Source of the DNA: Thermodesulfobacteriota bacterium
Lineage (GTDB): Bacteria > Desulfobacterota_D > UBA1144 > Nemesobacterales > UBA2774
NCBI GenBank assembly: GCA_035325995.1
Contig: DAOKYU010000002.1
Coordinates: 310,001 to 374,000, forward strand
Direction: 5' to 3'
Length of the DNA: 64,000 nt
The translations under genes and the position numbers were made by a program. The notes under the pieces were generated by a model, which saw only the letters and a list, made by a program, of their open reading frames with translations, was not told the origin of the DNA and did no database searches. Shown in pieces: positions 9,664-17,766 of the stretch. Every line of letters begins with the position of its first letter. Position 1 is the first letter of the stretch.

Positions 9664-9674
9664 TCCTAGCCTCC

Positions 9675-11846
9675 TTAATGTTGTGTTTTTGAAATTTGGA
9701 AAGTCGATCTTATACCCAGATATATATAACGCCCTACCGAAGGCCTGAGGTCGTTCACGTCGTTCGGGTTTCTGTGAACGTCGAAAATATTGTCGACACC
9801 CAGGAACACCGTGCAGCATTCCCACACGTCCTGGTTGACCTTCCCGTCGAATTCGGCCCACCCGGGCGAGGTTATGGTGTTGTCCTCGTCGACGTATTCG
9901 CTCGATTGATAAACGGCCCTCAGGTTGATCATGTTCCCGGGCAGGACGTTTACTATATCGACGCCTGCCTTCACCTGGTGCTTCGGGCGTCCCGTGAGCC
10001 ATTTGTCTATGCCCGTATCCTTCGCCCATAGATACGTGTACCCGCCGTTTATGATGAAATAGCGGAGAAGGTTGTATGTCGCGGCGAGCTCGGCCCCCAT
10101 GGTCGTTGCCTTTCTGACGTTTATGTACTGAAATACCTGGAGCCCCATTTCGTCGCTGAGCTCCTCGTCGAGCCTTACGTCTATGAGGTCTCGTATGCGG
10201 TTATAGAACAGGTTCACGTCCCACCTGAGGTCCCTCCACCAGCCTTCGGCGCCGACCTGGAAGCCGTCGGACTTTTCGGGGACGAGGTCGGGGTTGCCGA
10301 GGATTATGTAGCCGAGCGCGCTGTGGTCGAAGAAGTAGTAACGCTCTTTTAAATTCGGCACGCGGTATCCTCTTCCGTATCCGAGCCTGATTCTCAGATT
10401 CTCTAGAGGGGATATCATGACGTTTATTTTCGGCGAAACGTTCGAGCCGAAGTCGGTGTCGTACTGGTATCTGACCCCGGGCAGCAGCTCTAGCCATGGG
10501 GTTACGAAGTAGTCGTCCTGCGCGTAGGCCTCGAACGAATTCATGTCCGCCCCCGGCGCTATCTCCTCTATTATCTCGACGCCGTTCACGGTCTCCTTTA
10601 TCTGGTCCTGCTCCAGCGTCTGCCGCCCCATGATGCCGCCTATGGTCGCCAGGTGCTTTTCGCCTATCGGCCTGTCGTACTGCGTTTCCGCCGAATAATA
10701 AAGGAAAGTGGCGTCCCTTTTCTGCTCCAGCTGCGGGCTCGAAGGTATGTCGAGAATGCTTATGTCGTGAAAGCGTTCGTAGTTAAGAGCGCCCTGAAGC
10801 CGGGAGCCGTCCTTGAACGGCACGGTCGTCCCTAGTACGAGGTTTATGGTGTCGGCGTTCTCCCGCCTCTCCCAGATCACGTCGCCCAGCCCCGGCGTGA
10901 AGGTCGTGTAGGTTATCGTTTTGTCTTCCTTGTAGTATCTCGGGTAGAAATAAAACTCCATTCCGCCCTGCGTCGTATACGAAAATTGCCCACTGGCGTT
11001 CCACCTGTACCCCTCGTCGCCGTTCGTGTTCGGATCGGACTTGTCGAGGTCGTATCCCTCGAAGAAACGCACGTCCGAAAAGAGCGCTACCGACCACGGG
11101 CCGCGGTTGGCGGTGAGGTTGGCCATCAGGTGCTCGGTGGCGATGTGCTTGTCGTCCACGTTCTTGTCGCCGAAAGTTCCTATGTCCGCGAGAATAGTGG
11201 CGGCATAGTCTTCCGGGGGTTTGCTCGTGATGACGTTTATCACGCCGGCCATGGAATCACTGCCGTAGAGCGCCGAGACCGGGCCCTTTACTATTTCGAT
11301 TCTTTCTATGTCGGCAGCGCTTATCTGCGTAAGGTCCACCGTCGAGCCGGTGCTGGCGGTGATCCTTCGTCCGTTAAGGAGTATCAGCACGCGGTCCGCG
11401 TCGAACCCCTGCATCCAGACGCTGTAACCGTTCTTCTCGGTTTCCTTGAGCAGGAGTCCGGGAACGTATTCGAGCGCTTCTTTAAGATCGCGCGCGTGGG
11501 TTCTTCTGATCTCTTCCTTTGTAACCACCTGCGTCCTCACAGGAGTATCGAGAAGCTTTTTCTCTGTTCTCGTACCCGTAACGACTACCTCTTCAAGCCT
11601 CTGATAATTCTCGTCCGGCCGACCGGTTTCCTCTGCCTCGGTCGGATCGTGCACCGGATCGTCCTCGTCGTCCGGCTCGTAGACCTCGGGCACCGTTCCG
11701 TCTATGTAATCTTCCGCCTCGGACGGAGCTTCCTCCGCCTCCGGAGGGTCGTATACAGGCTCATCCACAGCCCGGGCCGATTGATACACCCCGCATAAAA
11801 CAATCAGGACAAAGATCGACAATATCTTTAAACAAGTCATTCTCAC
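9675..11846 (-). CDS. TonB-dependent outer-membrane receptor (heme/tetrapyrrole type)
   Basis: 723 residues. The signal peptide ends at ARA (~26). A mature acidic stretch with two similar phrases (PVYDPPEAEEAP, PVHDPTEAEETG) precedes the TonB box region EEVVVTGTR. The plug domain follows (DTPVRTQVVTKEEI, LKEALEYVPGL, VLILLNGRRI, ADIERIEIVKGP, SALYGSDSMAGVINVIT), then a 22-strand barrel with RLGYGRGYRVPNLKERY, typical of BtuB/HmuR receptors. The start is GTG at 11846 (AGAAGGG about 11 bases upstream) or ATG at 11840. It is co-transcribed with the HmuY-like lipoprotein immediately downstream, arguing for heme or a related tetrapyrrole. A promoter with a Fur-like partial dyad lies at 11915-11957. 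Confidence 0.9.
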   Translation of the reverse strand: MRMTCLKILSIFVLIVLCGVYQSARAVDEPVYDPPEAEEAPSEAEDYIDGTVPEVYEPDDEDDPVHDPTEAEETGRPDENYQRLEEVVVTGTRTEKKLLDTPVRTQVVTKEEIRRTHARDLKEALEYVPGLLLKETEKNGYSVWMQGFDADRVLILLNGRRITASTGSTVDLTQISAADIERIEIVKGPVSALYGSDSMAGVINVITSKPPEDYAATILADIGTFGDKNVDDKHIATEHLMANLTANRGPWSVALFSDVRFFEGYDLDKSDPNTNGDEGYRWNASGQFSYTTQGGMEFYFYPRYYKEDKTITYTTFTPGLGDVIWERRENADTINLVLGTTVPFKDGSRLQGALNYERFHDISILDIPSSPQLEQKRDATFLYYSAETQYDRPIGEKHLATIGGIMGRQTLEQDQIKETVNGVEIIEEIAPGADMNSFEAYAQDDYFVTPWLELLPGVRYQYDTDFGSNVSPKINVMISPLENLRIRLGYGRGYRVPNLKERYYFFDHSALGYIILGNPDLVPEKSDGFQVGAEGWWRDLRWDVNLFYNRIRDLIDVRLDEELSDEMGLQVFQYINVRKATTMGAELAATYNLLRYFIINGGYTYLWAKDTGIDKWLTGRPKHQVKAGVDIVNVLPGNMINLRAVYQSSEYVDEDNTITSPGWAEFDGKVNQDVWECCTVFLGVDNIFDVHRNPNDVNDLRPSVGRYIYLGIRSTFQISKTQH

Positions 11847-11914
11847 GAGCGAATAATCCCTTCTGTAATGTGTTCCGTGCGGACGGGGCTCCGACGCTAA
11901 TGATGAGATTGATG

Positions 11915-11957
11915 ATGAAATTCGTTCTCATAATAACAGATTACCCACCCATGTCAA
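11915..11957 (-). promoter_or_regulatory. Candidate promoter with Fur-like dyad for the receptor operon
   Basis: Read on the minus strand: TTGACA (11952-11957), 16-base spacer, TATTAT (11930-11935). Overlapping the -10 and start region is ATGAGAACGAATTTCAT (11915-11931), an imperfect dyad of the sort Fur-family repressors use at iron- and heme-uptake genes. The match to a Fur box is partial, so the regulator is only a suggestion. Confidence 0.45.
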
Positions 11958-12644
11958 GATTTTCAAACCGAATGGTAAAATGAGCTCAGGTTAATTATTT
12001 ACAATAAAACCGGGGAGAAGCCATTACTATGAAATTGATATGCATTTTCGTTAAATATAATACCCGGGTATTTAGACATATGTGTAAACATCGTTGAGCG
12101 AGGTAGTTTCAAGTGCAACACGTGCCGAATGTTTTTAGATCCATGAAAATCGGAGGCTTAAAACGTGTAAATGCCCATTTTGTATGCATGCTTTGATCGT
12201 TGCATATGCATTGTTTTGCGCCGCTCAAATCATGGAATTTCTCGGGATATCGAGCTGTAAATTTTTTGTGCAGAAACCCGGAAATCCGGATCGGCGTAGA
12301 TTGGCGGGACATGAATTTTAAAATCGAAAGAACGGTGCTGCGCCTGTGTCGTCCATCCGGGCGCCGCAGACGTGCGATTCCTTTTAAAGAATTGTTGGCC
12401 GCTTTTACGTTCTCGACGCCTCCTCTGAAAACCGGTCAGAACAGTTTACTCCGGTAGTCCGGGTCCGCTTCGGCATAAGGTCCCGTATGCCATGCTTGCT
12501 CCGTCACATTCACGGCGCCCTTCCGGCGCAGATTCCCCGATCCGGGCCCTTTGTGTCTGATACCCGCCTGTCCGCCTTTTGCCCTCATCCGGTCTTCGTC
12601 GTTCTCTTTATCCGGGCTGTAGTGCAAGCGGGGGACTGTCGGTG

Positions 12645-12658
12645 AGTGAGCGCTCACT
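12645..12658. promoter_or_regulatory. Perfect palindrome, possible repressor operator
   Basis: AGTGAGCGCTCACT is a perfect 14-base palindrome, about 255 bases upstream of mtoX. Its size and symmetry would suit a TetR-type operator. No matching regulator gene lies nearby. Confidence 0.4.
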
Positions 12659-12913
12659 TATTCGAGGCGATTACATCTTAATCAGTTTTCGGTTACATCG
12701 TGCTCACTTTGTCGGGGCCGTATTTCGGGCTGGGAATATAAGCATCGGTCAATACATTGTATTTCGATATGGGCACGGAAATTGCAAAGGCCTCCCGGAA
12801 TAGACGGCCCGCGCTCCGGGACGGCTCGCCCGTGAGACCGATCCCCGGGCTCTCGCCTCCAGAGCGGCCGCCTAAAAAATATTTTGCCTCAGGGCCGAAG
12901 GAGATTGAGAGAA

Positions 12914-14170
12914 ATGAAGAGTTTTCGGTATACCGGTTCACCTCGCAGCGCCGGGGGATTACTGGCGTGCATGATTTTAATTCTGGCAGCGTCTTTTACA
13001 GCGCCCGGCCCGGCACGGGCCGAGGTCTGCCATTCGCCGTTCATAAATTACCTGACGACGCCCGAGAAATATCTCTACGTCATGGCGCTCGACGCCGACG
13101 GGAAGGATAACGACTTTCTCGCCGTCATAGACGTCGACATAACGTCGCCCGACTACGGAACGATAATAAACAGGCTCGACCTCGGCTCGAAAGGGAACGA
13201 GACCCACCACATGGGCTTCACCGACGACAGGACTCACATCTGGGCGGGAGGCCTTGCATCGAGCCGCATATGGATTATCGACGTCGCGTCCGACCCGGCC
13301 AATCCCAAAATCGTGAAGACCATAGAAAACACCGGAGAGCTCACCGGTCTTGCCGGCCCTCACACGTTCTACGCCATACCCGGAAGGATGCTCCTCACGT
13401 TTACCTCTAACGCCGACGGCGGCGCGCCCGGAGGGCTGGCCGAATTCACCAACGAGGGTAAATTCGTGAGAACGCTTCCCCTTCCCGAAGACGCGCCATA
13501 CCTTTACGACGTCGCCGTCAAGCCCGAGATAAACAGGATGATGACGTCGAGCTGGACGTCGCTTAACAACTATTCGAAGCCGTTTGCCGAAAACGATCCC
13601 GAGCAGTTCGGCAATACGCTCGTCGTATGGGACTTCAAGGAAAGAAAGCCGCTCGAGGTCTTCAGAATAGACCAGAAGCTCCCGCTCGAAGTCAGGTGGG
13701 CGAGAAAAGCCGGCTCCAATTACGGCTACACGAACTCCATAGTCGGCGACAGTCTCTGGATGTGGACCGAGAAGAACGGCTCCTTCGAATTCAAGAAGGC
13801 GATAGACCTCGGGAAGGGATGTCTGCCTGCGGACCTTAGGCAATCACCCGACGACAAGTACCTCTACGCCAGCTGCTTCGGGACGAGCGAGCTCCAGGCG
13901 ATAGACGTAAGCGACCCGGAAAATCCGAAGCTCCACGATACGGCGCATCCCGGCCTTCATCCGAACATGATGCACGTCACCTACGACGGCAAGCGCATGT
14001 ACGTCACGAACTCGCTCCTTAGCACGTACGACTTCGGCGCCGACGACTATTGGGTGCGTCTCATCAGGGTAGGGCCGGACGGCAGGCTCAAGACGGATCC
14101 GTTTTTTAACGTCGACTTTACGAAATTCGCAACCGGCCCGGCAAAGCCGCACGACATGCTTTTGTATTGA
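12914..14170 (+). CDS. mtoX: Methanethiol oxidase / selenium-binding protein (SBP56 family), periplasmic
   Basis: 418 residues from the ATG at 12914, preceded by GAAGGAGA; a ten-codon longer reading has no ribosome site. The signal peptide ends at ARA before EVCHSPF. The body is an SBP56 beta-propeller: VCHSPFINY, THHMGF, GPHTF, KPEINRMMTSSW, GYTNSIVGDSLWMW, CLPADLRQSPDDKYLYASC, HPGLHPNMMHVTYDGKRMYVTNSLLS and a C-terminal AKPHDMLLY. Known bacterial members oxidise methanethiol with oxygen to formaldehyde, sulfide and peroxide, using copper. An export signal and an adjacent Sco1 copper chaperone match characterised mtoX loci, though no mauG is present. OsmC (30 bases downstream) and Sco1 follow on the same strand. 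A volatile-sulfur role is likely but inferred. Confidence 0.88.
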   Translation: MKSFRYTGSPRSAGGLLACMILILAASFTAPGPARAEVCHSPFINYLTTPEKYLYVMALDADGKDNDFLAVIDVDITSPDYGTIINRLDLGSKGNETHHMGFTDDRTHIWAGGLASSRIWIIDVASDPANPKIVKTIENTGELTGLAGPHTFYAIPGRMLLTFTSNADGGAPGGLAEFTNEGKFVRTLPLPEDAPYLYDVAVKPEINRMMTSSWTSLNNYSKPFAENDPEQFGNTLVVWDFKERKPLEVFRIDQKLPLEVRWARKAGSNYGYTNSIVGDSLWMWTEKNGSFEFKKAIDLGKGCLPADLRQSPDDKYLYASCFGTSELQAIDVSDPENPKLHDTAHPGLHPNMMHVTYDGKRMYVTNSLLSTYDFGADDYWVRLIRVGPDGRLKTDPFFNVDFTKFATGPAKPHDMLLY

Positions 14171-14200
14171 ATCAAACCATAACCAGGAGGACACACACAC

Positions 14201-14755
14201 ATGAGTACGCAAATAGAGAAGAACGTGGAAGTGGTTTCAGACGACCAGTCGCTGGCCGAGAAGTTAAACGGCGTAGTCAGCTCGCTCAAGGCGAGAGGCG
14301 ACAGGCCGGTGCTGGCGGAGTTCCAGGCGGCGACCGAGCTCGTCGACGGGTTTCAGACGAAGGCCAGCATCAGGCAGTTCACGGTAAACGTCGACGAGCC
14401 GCCGAATCTCTTCGGAACGGACACGGGCCCTAATCCCGTCGAGCTCGTTCTCGGGGCGCTCGGCACGTGCCAGGAAATAGTTTACGCGGCCTATGCCGCG
14501 GTTCTCGGCATACCGATAGATTCTCTCAGGATTAACGTCAAGGGGCGTCTCGACCTGAGGGGGTTCCTCAACGTCGCAGAGGTCCCGGCGGGTTTTGCCG
14601 ATGTCGATTACGAGGTCGATATAAAGAGCACGGCGTCGAACGAGCAAATTAAACAGCTTGCCGAGCTCGTGAACGCCCACTGCCCCGTCCTCGATACGAT
14701 ACAGAGGCCGGTGCCGGTGAGCTTTTCCATAGTTCATAACGACACGAAGTTATAG
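14201..14755 (+). CDS. OsmC family peroxidase-like protein
   Basis: 184 residues from an ATG preceded by CCAGGAGGAC. Both redox cysteines of the OsmC/Ohr fold are in place: C90 in ALGTCQEIVYA and C161 in NAHCPVLDTI. The helix between them is intact (GTDTGPNPVELVLGALG). Family members reduce organic or inorganic peroxides with thiol cofactors. Located between methanethiol oxidase and Sco1, it could remove peroxide made by the oxidase, but it has no signal peptide and is probably cytoplasmic, while MtoX is exported. Only 30 bases separate it from mtoX, indicating one transcript. Confidence 0.87.
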   Translation: MSTQIEKNVEVVSDDQSLAEKLNGVVSSLKARGDRPVLAEFQAATELVDGFQTKASIRQFTVNVDEPPNLFGTDTGPNPVELVLGALGTCQEIVYAAYAAVLGIPIDSLRINVKGRLDLRGFLNVAEVPAGFADVDYEVDIKSTASNEQIKQLAELVNAHCPVLDTIQRPVPVSFSIVHNDTKL

Positions 14756-14868
14756 CACCCGGGGCCGGACGCTCCCATTACCAGACAGCAGCTCGATAGA
14801 GAGGAATCTCGAGAAGGGCAGGGAGGTCCGGCCGACAGAATCGATAAAATCATTGAAAGGAAGAAACG

Positions 14869-15561
14869 GTGAAACGCGTAACACTATTTATATTTGCACT
14901 TGCCATGACGGCGTCCCTCCCCGCCTTTTCGGCCGGGGACCGGCACGTCGGCCACCACGAGGGCGCGGCTCACGGGGAGGCGGCGTCCGCCCCGCCGCCT
15001 GAAACGCTTGTCCCAGAATCCGGCGAGGGGAAGTATACTCTGCCGGTCATAGGACCCGCCGCCGGTTTCAGGCTTACGGACCTCGGCGGAAACGAGGTCA
15101 CGCTCGAGGACCTGGGCGGGAAGATAAAGATAGTTACATTTATATACACGTCCTGTCCGGACACGTGCCTTCTCGCAACAGGCGTCTTGTCCCGGCTCCA
15201 GGGGATACTCCGGGACGAGGGGCTTCTCGGCAGCAAGGTGAAGCTTGCCTCGATAACGTTCGACCCGGAGCGCGATACGCCCGGGCGGCTCGGTGAATAC
15301 GCCGAGGGGTTCGGGGCCGAGAGCGGGAACTGGCTCTTCTTACGGGGAACGCCCGCCGAGACGAAAGCCGTGCTGTCCGGTTACGACGTCTGGACGAAAA
15401 ACCTCCCCGACGGAAGAATAGACCACGTAATGAGGGTGTATCTCATCGACGGCGCAGGCAATATAAGGGAGGTATACAATCTCGCCTATCTCCATCCGGA
15501 GCTCGTCGTAAATGACATAAACGCTATACTCCGCGAAAAGGTCTCACACGCGGGATACTGA
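14869..15561 (+). CDS. SCO1/SenC copper chaperone
   Basis: 230 residues from the GTG at 14869 (GAAAGGAAG eight bases upstream). A signal peptide ends at FSA, followed by a His-rich stretch (HVGHHEGAAHGEAA) that may bind metal. The thioredoxin-like fold carries the Sco copper site: C96 and C100 in YTSCPDTC, and H186 in GRIDHVMRVYLID. Sco proteins deliver Cu or reduce thiols during assembly of CuA or other periplasmic copper sites. It follows mtoX and osmC on the same strand, 113 bases after osmC, and could load copper into MtoX. No cytochrome oxidase genes are in the window. Confidence 0.9.
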   Translation: MKRVTLFIFALAMTASLPAFSAGDRHVGHHEGAAHGEAASAPPPETLVPESGEGKYTLPVIGPAAGFRLTDLGGNEVTLEDLGGKIKIVTFIYTSCPDTCLLATGVLSRLQGILRDEGLLGSKVKLASITFDPERDTPGRLGEYAEGFGAESGNWLFLRGTPAETKAVLSGYDVWTKNLPDGRIDHVMRVYLIDGAGNIREVYNLAYLHPELVVNDINAILREKVSHAGY

Positions 15562-15908
15562 AGCCCGGGCCCCTTTCCGTATTTCGTTTCTTGTTACTAA
15601 AATAATCCTTTCCGTATGGCGGCCGAACCTTCGGGCCGGCTGCCTTCCCGCATCCAGCCATCTCCAATAACCGCATATTACTAATATTTTCCGGATAGAT
15701 AAGCGGACGCCGGATTCTCGTACTGTTTTCTGACACACGACGCATGCCGATTTACAAAAAACAATAATCGCGGGCATGGTCAACTGGCACATTACTTTCA
15801 ACAATAAGAGACGGCCCGAAGGACAATTGCAAGATGCAGGCATCTTCGGAGCCTGCACGAGCGGAATGTCGAAAATGTGAAAATCAAATAAATCCATGGA
15901 GGGAAGAG
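15562..15908. other. Intergenic region / leader of the outer-membrane barrel gene
   Basis: No gene seen. Near its 3' end, two hairpins that share bases can form: AAGATG-cagg-CATCTT (15831-15846) and GCAGGC (15836-15841) with GCCTGC (15851-15856). They are mutually exclusive and lie 50-75 bases before the barrel's start codon. No known riboswitch core was recognised. Confidence 0.4.
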
Positions 15909-17468
15909 ATGAATAAAGCCAAATGGCTTTTTATGTTTTTATTGGCTCTGACTATGGCCGCGCCTACGTTCGCCGTTGAACTCACACTGGGCGGCTTTCC
16001 GAGCTATATGCGTACCAGGGCTCGTTATATAGGAAACGCCACGTTTATATCGGCGTTGAGCAACAGTAACGCACAGGCGCTCGGATTTACTAACAACAAA
16101 GACGAGATATTCTTCGTAGACACGAGTCTGCGTTTAACTCCTCAGTTGGTGCTCAGCGATGCGGTAACGATCCGGGCACAGTTTAACGTCTTTGACAACA
16201 ACATCTGGGGCGGTGCAACTTCGGAGCTGCTCGGTGGGCAGAACACCGTGGTTAACTCGAACATATCGTTTAGCGACAGGTTCCGCGGGGCGATACTGAC
16301 GGGGCCTCGTGCGATAGACGATCCGGGGTTTTTCAACGTGAGGATGCTTCATGCGGATATAGTTCTTCCTCATAACCTCGGTTTCGTAAGGGTCGGACGC
16401 CAGCCGTTCGACTGGGGCCTCGGTATGTATCTTAACGGCGGCTGGGATCCTTATTCGGACCTCGGCACCCTGTTCGACAGGTTCCTCTATCTAAAATCCT
16501 TCTCGGCCGGGTCTTCGTCTATTACTCTCGTCCTTCTCTCGGACATACTCACCCAGGGGAACAGCGTCGTCACCGGTCAGGGTAACGGCTACGACATAAT
16601 AGCCGGCGCACTTATCTTCAACAATCCGAACATCGTCGGTGGCAACCTGACGATAGGCGGATTTATATTCCCGTACATTCATCAGAATAACATCAACTCG
16701 GTGCCGCTCAGTGGGACGGACCCGGGCGTTCCGCCGAATGCCGGGGCGGCCGTCAGCGGCCTCGACCTCGACCACATGGTTCTTTACTCCGGACTCATCG
16801 ATTACAAGACGGACCTTTTCAGGATCGTCGGCGAGCTCGACGGAGTCTGGGGAAAACTCCACGCCGATGGAGTGGGCGATATCGACATAGACGCCTCCAA
16901 CATCGTTTTCGCCGCGCGTGCCGAGGTCTACCCGGGCTGGCCGCTGAAGATAGTCGCGGCCGAGTTCGGCTGGGCCAAGGGCGACGACCTGTCGAGCGGC
17001 AGCGTCGAGGGAGGACTCGTCTATTTCAACCCCGCTTACAACCTCGACAACCTCCTCTTCAAGCACATGATACCGAACATCTACCAGGTAGAGAGCAGCG
17101 TCTACAACGCCTACTATGCGCGCGCCTGGGGTACGGTCAAGCTTATAGACGAGCTTTCCTTCACACCGCAGGTTCTCGTGGCGTTTAACGAAGAGACCAG
17201 CAACCCGTATCCGGGCGTAAGCAGCCTCGATACCTACATGGCGACGGAAGTCGAGGGCACGCTTACGTGGCACGTCCATCCGGGCGTCAGCTTCGACGTA
17301 ATCGGCGGCATAGTCTTTGCGGGAAGCAGCCTGGAAACGCTCCTCGAAGCCCAGGCCATGAATACGCTCGTGGCTAACGACGTTACGCCCGACAGGGTGA
17401 ATTACAACGATACGCCCTGGACGGTTCAGGGCAGGCTGATGATCTTCATCGACCAGTTCTTTAAATAG
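15909..17468 (+). CDS. Outer-membrane beta-barrel (porin-like), unknown substrate
   Basis: 519 residues from the ATG at 15909, with GGAGGGAAGAG just upstream. The signal peptide MNKAKWLFMFLLALTMAAPTFA is clear. The mature chain alternates in amphipathic strands, rich in Asn, Gly and aromatics (GFVRVGRQPFDWGLGMYLNG, SLRLTPQLVLSDAVTIRAQF). It ends with a strand closing on aromatic FIDQFF plus Lys, consistent with outer-membrane assembly. The VGRQPFDWGLG phrase resembles large porin-like or alginate-export-type barrels, but I cannot assign a subfamily. It is preceded by a long leader and followed by a strong stem-loop, so is probably transcribed alone. Confidence 0.72.
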   Translation: MNKAKWLFMFLLALTMAAPTFAVELTLGGFPSYMRTRARYIGNATFISALSNSNAQALGFTNNKDEIFFVDTSLRLTPQLVLSDAVTIRAQFNVFDNNIWGGATSELLGGQNTVVNSNISFSDRFRGAILTGPRAIDDPGFFNVRMLHADIVLPHNLGFVRVGRQPFDWGLGMYLNGGWDPYSDLGTLFDRFLYLKSFSAGSSSITLVLLSDILTQGNSVVTGQGNGYDIIAGALIFNNPNIVGGNLTIGGFIFPYIHQNNINSVPLSGTDPGVPPNAGAAVSGLDLDHMVLYSGLIDYKTDLFRIVGELDGVWGKLHADGVGDIDIDASNIVFAARAEVYPGWPLKIVAAEFGWAKGDDLSSGSVEGGLVYFNPAYNLDNLLFKHMIPNIYQVESSVYNAYYARAWGTVKLIDELSFTPQVLVAFNEETSNPYPGVSSLDTYMATEVEGTLTWHVHPGVSFDVIGGIVFAGSSLETLLEAQAMNTLVANDVTPDRVNYNDTPWTVQGRLMIFIDQFFK

Positions 17469-17479
17469 GAACCCCCCTC

Positions 17480-17520
17480 GCCGCCGCGTGGAGCCGGCTC
17501 TGCCGTCTCCATGCGGCGGC
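17480..17520 (+). terminator. Strong stem-loop after the outer-membrane barrel gene
   Basis: Fourteen-base arms (GCCGCCGCGTGGAG at 17480-17493, CTCCATGCGGCGGC at 17507-17520, one G-T pair) start 11 bases past the stop codon. No U tract follows, so it may act as a 3' stabiliser or a Rho-assisted stop. The remaining ~245 bases before the SGNH gene contain another stem (GCCTGAAGC with GCTTTCAGGC, about 17663-17696) and no gene. Confidence 0.5.
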
Positions 17521-17766
17521 ACAAATAATCCCTTCCCTTATCTCCTTTGTCAGGTTTTAAAGTTCTGAGCCTTGCCTGAATAGGGGGAGGGATTATTTTC
17601 CCGCCCGCTCCGGGGTATTGAATTGTCTTTTCGATTAGGTTATAAGAATGCTGATCTTCGGGGCTGCCTGAAGCTTCGAGCCGATGGCTTTCAGGCGAAA
17701 GATGCACCGAATAGCAAAGCGCTTGGGACTATACCCGCGTAATCCTGACTGGAAGGAAAACATCCC

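Larger units (their letters stand above)
11847..12913. other. Long divergent intergenic region
   Basis: About 1.07 kb between the receptor operon (leftward) and mtoX (rightward). The left ~450 bases are clearly more AT-rich than the surroundings. No open frame here has a ribosome site plus protein-like composition. I looked for a cobalamin riboswitch and saw no convincing core. Recognised elements are the receptor promoter and the 12645 palindrome, listed separately. An unannotated small RNA or decayed gene cannot be excluded. Confidence 0.5.

Noticed and set aside
9664..10029. Upstream extension of the HmuY-like frame into the receptor gene
   Set aside because: The internal ATG at 9663 has AAGGAGG and begins a lipoprotein signal peptide; the extension is antisense-like low-quality sequence within the receptor's coding region.
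11847..12330. A cobalamin riboswitch, given the nearby receptor and CbiX-like protein
   Set aside because: No recognisable B12-box or conserved core was found on either strand.
12977..13843. A 288-codon minus-strand frame opposite mtoX
   Set aside because: Shadow of the SBP56 gene, which has signal peptide, ribosome site and full family motifs.
17690..17760. A possible c-di-GMP (GEMM-type) riboswitch before the SGNH gene
   Set aside because: GCAAAGC...GGGACTA resembles part of the GEMM core, but the GAAA-capped stem does not pair and the second domain is not evident.
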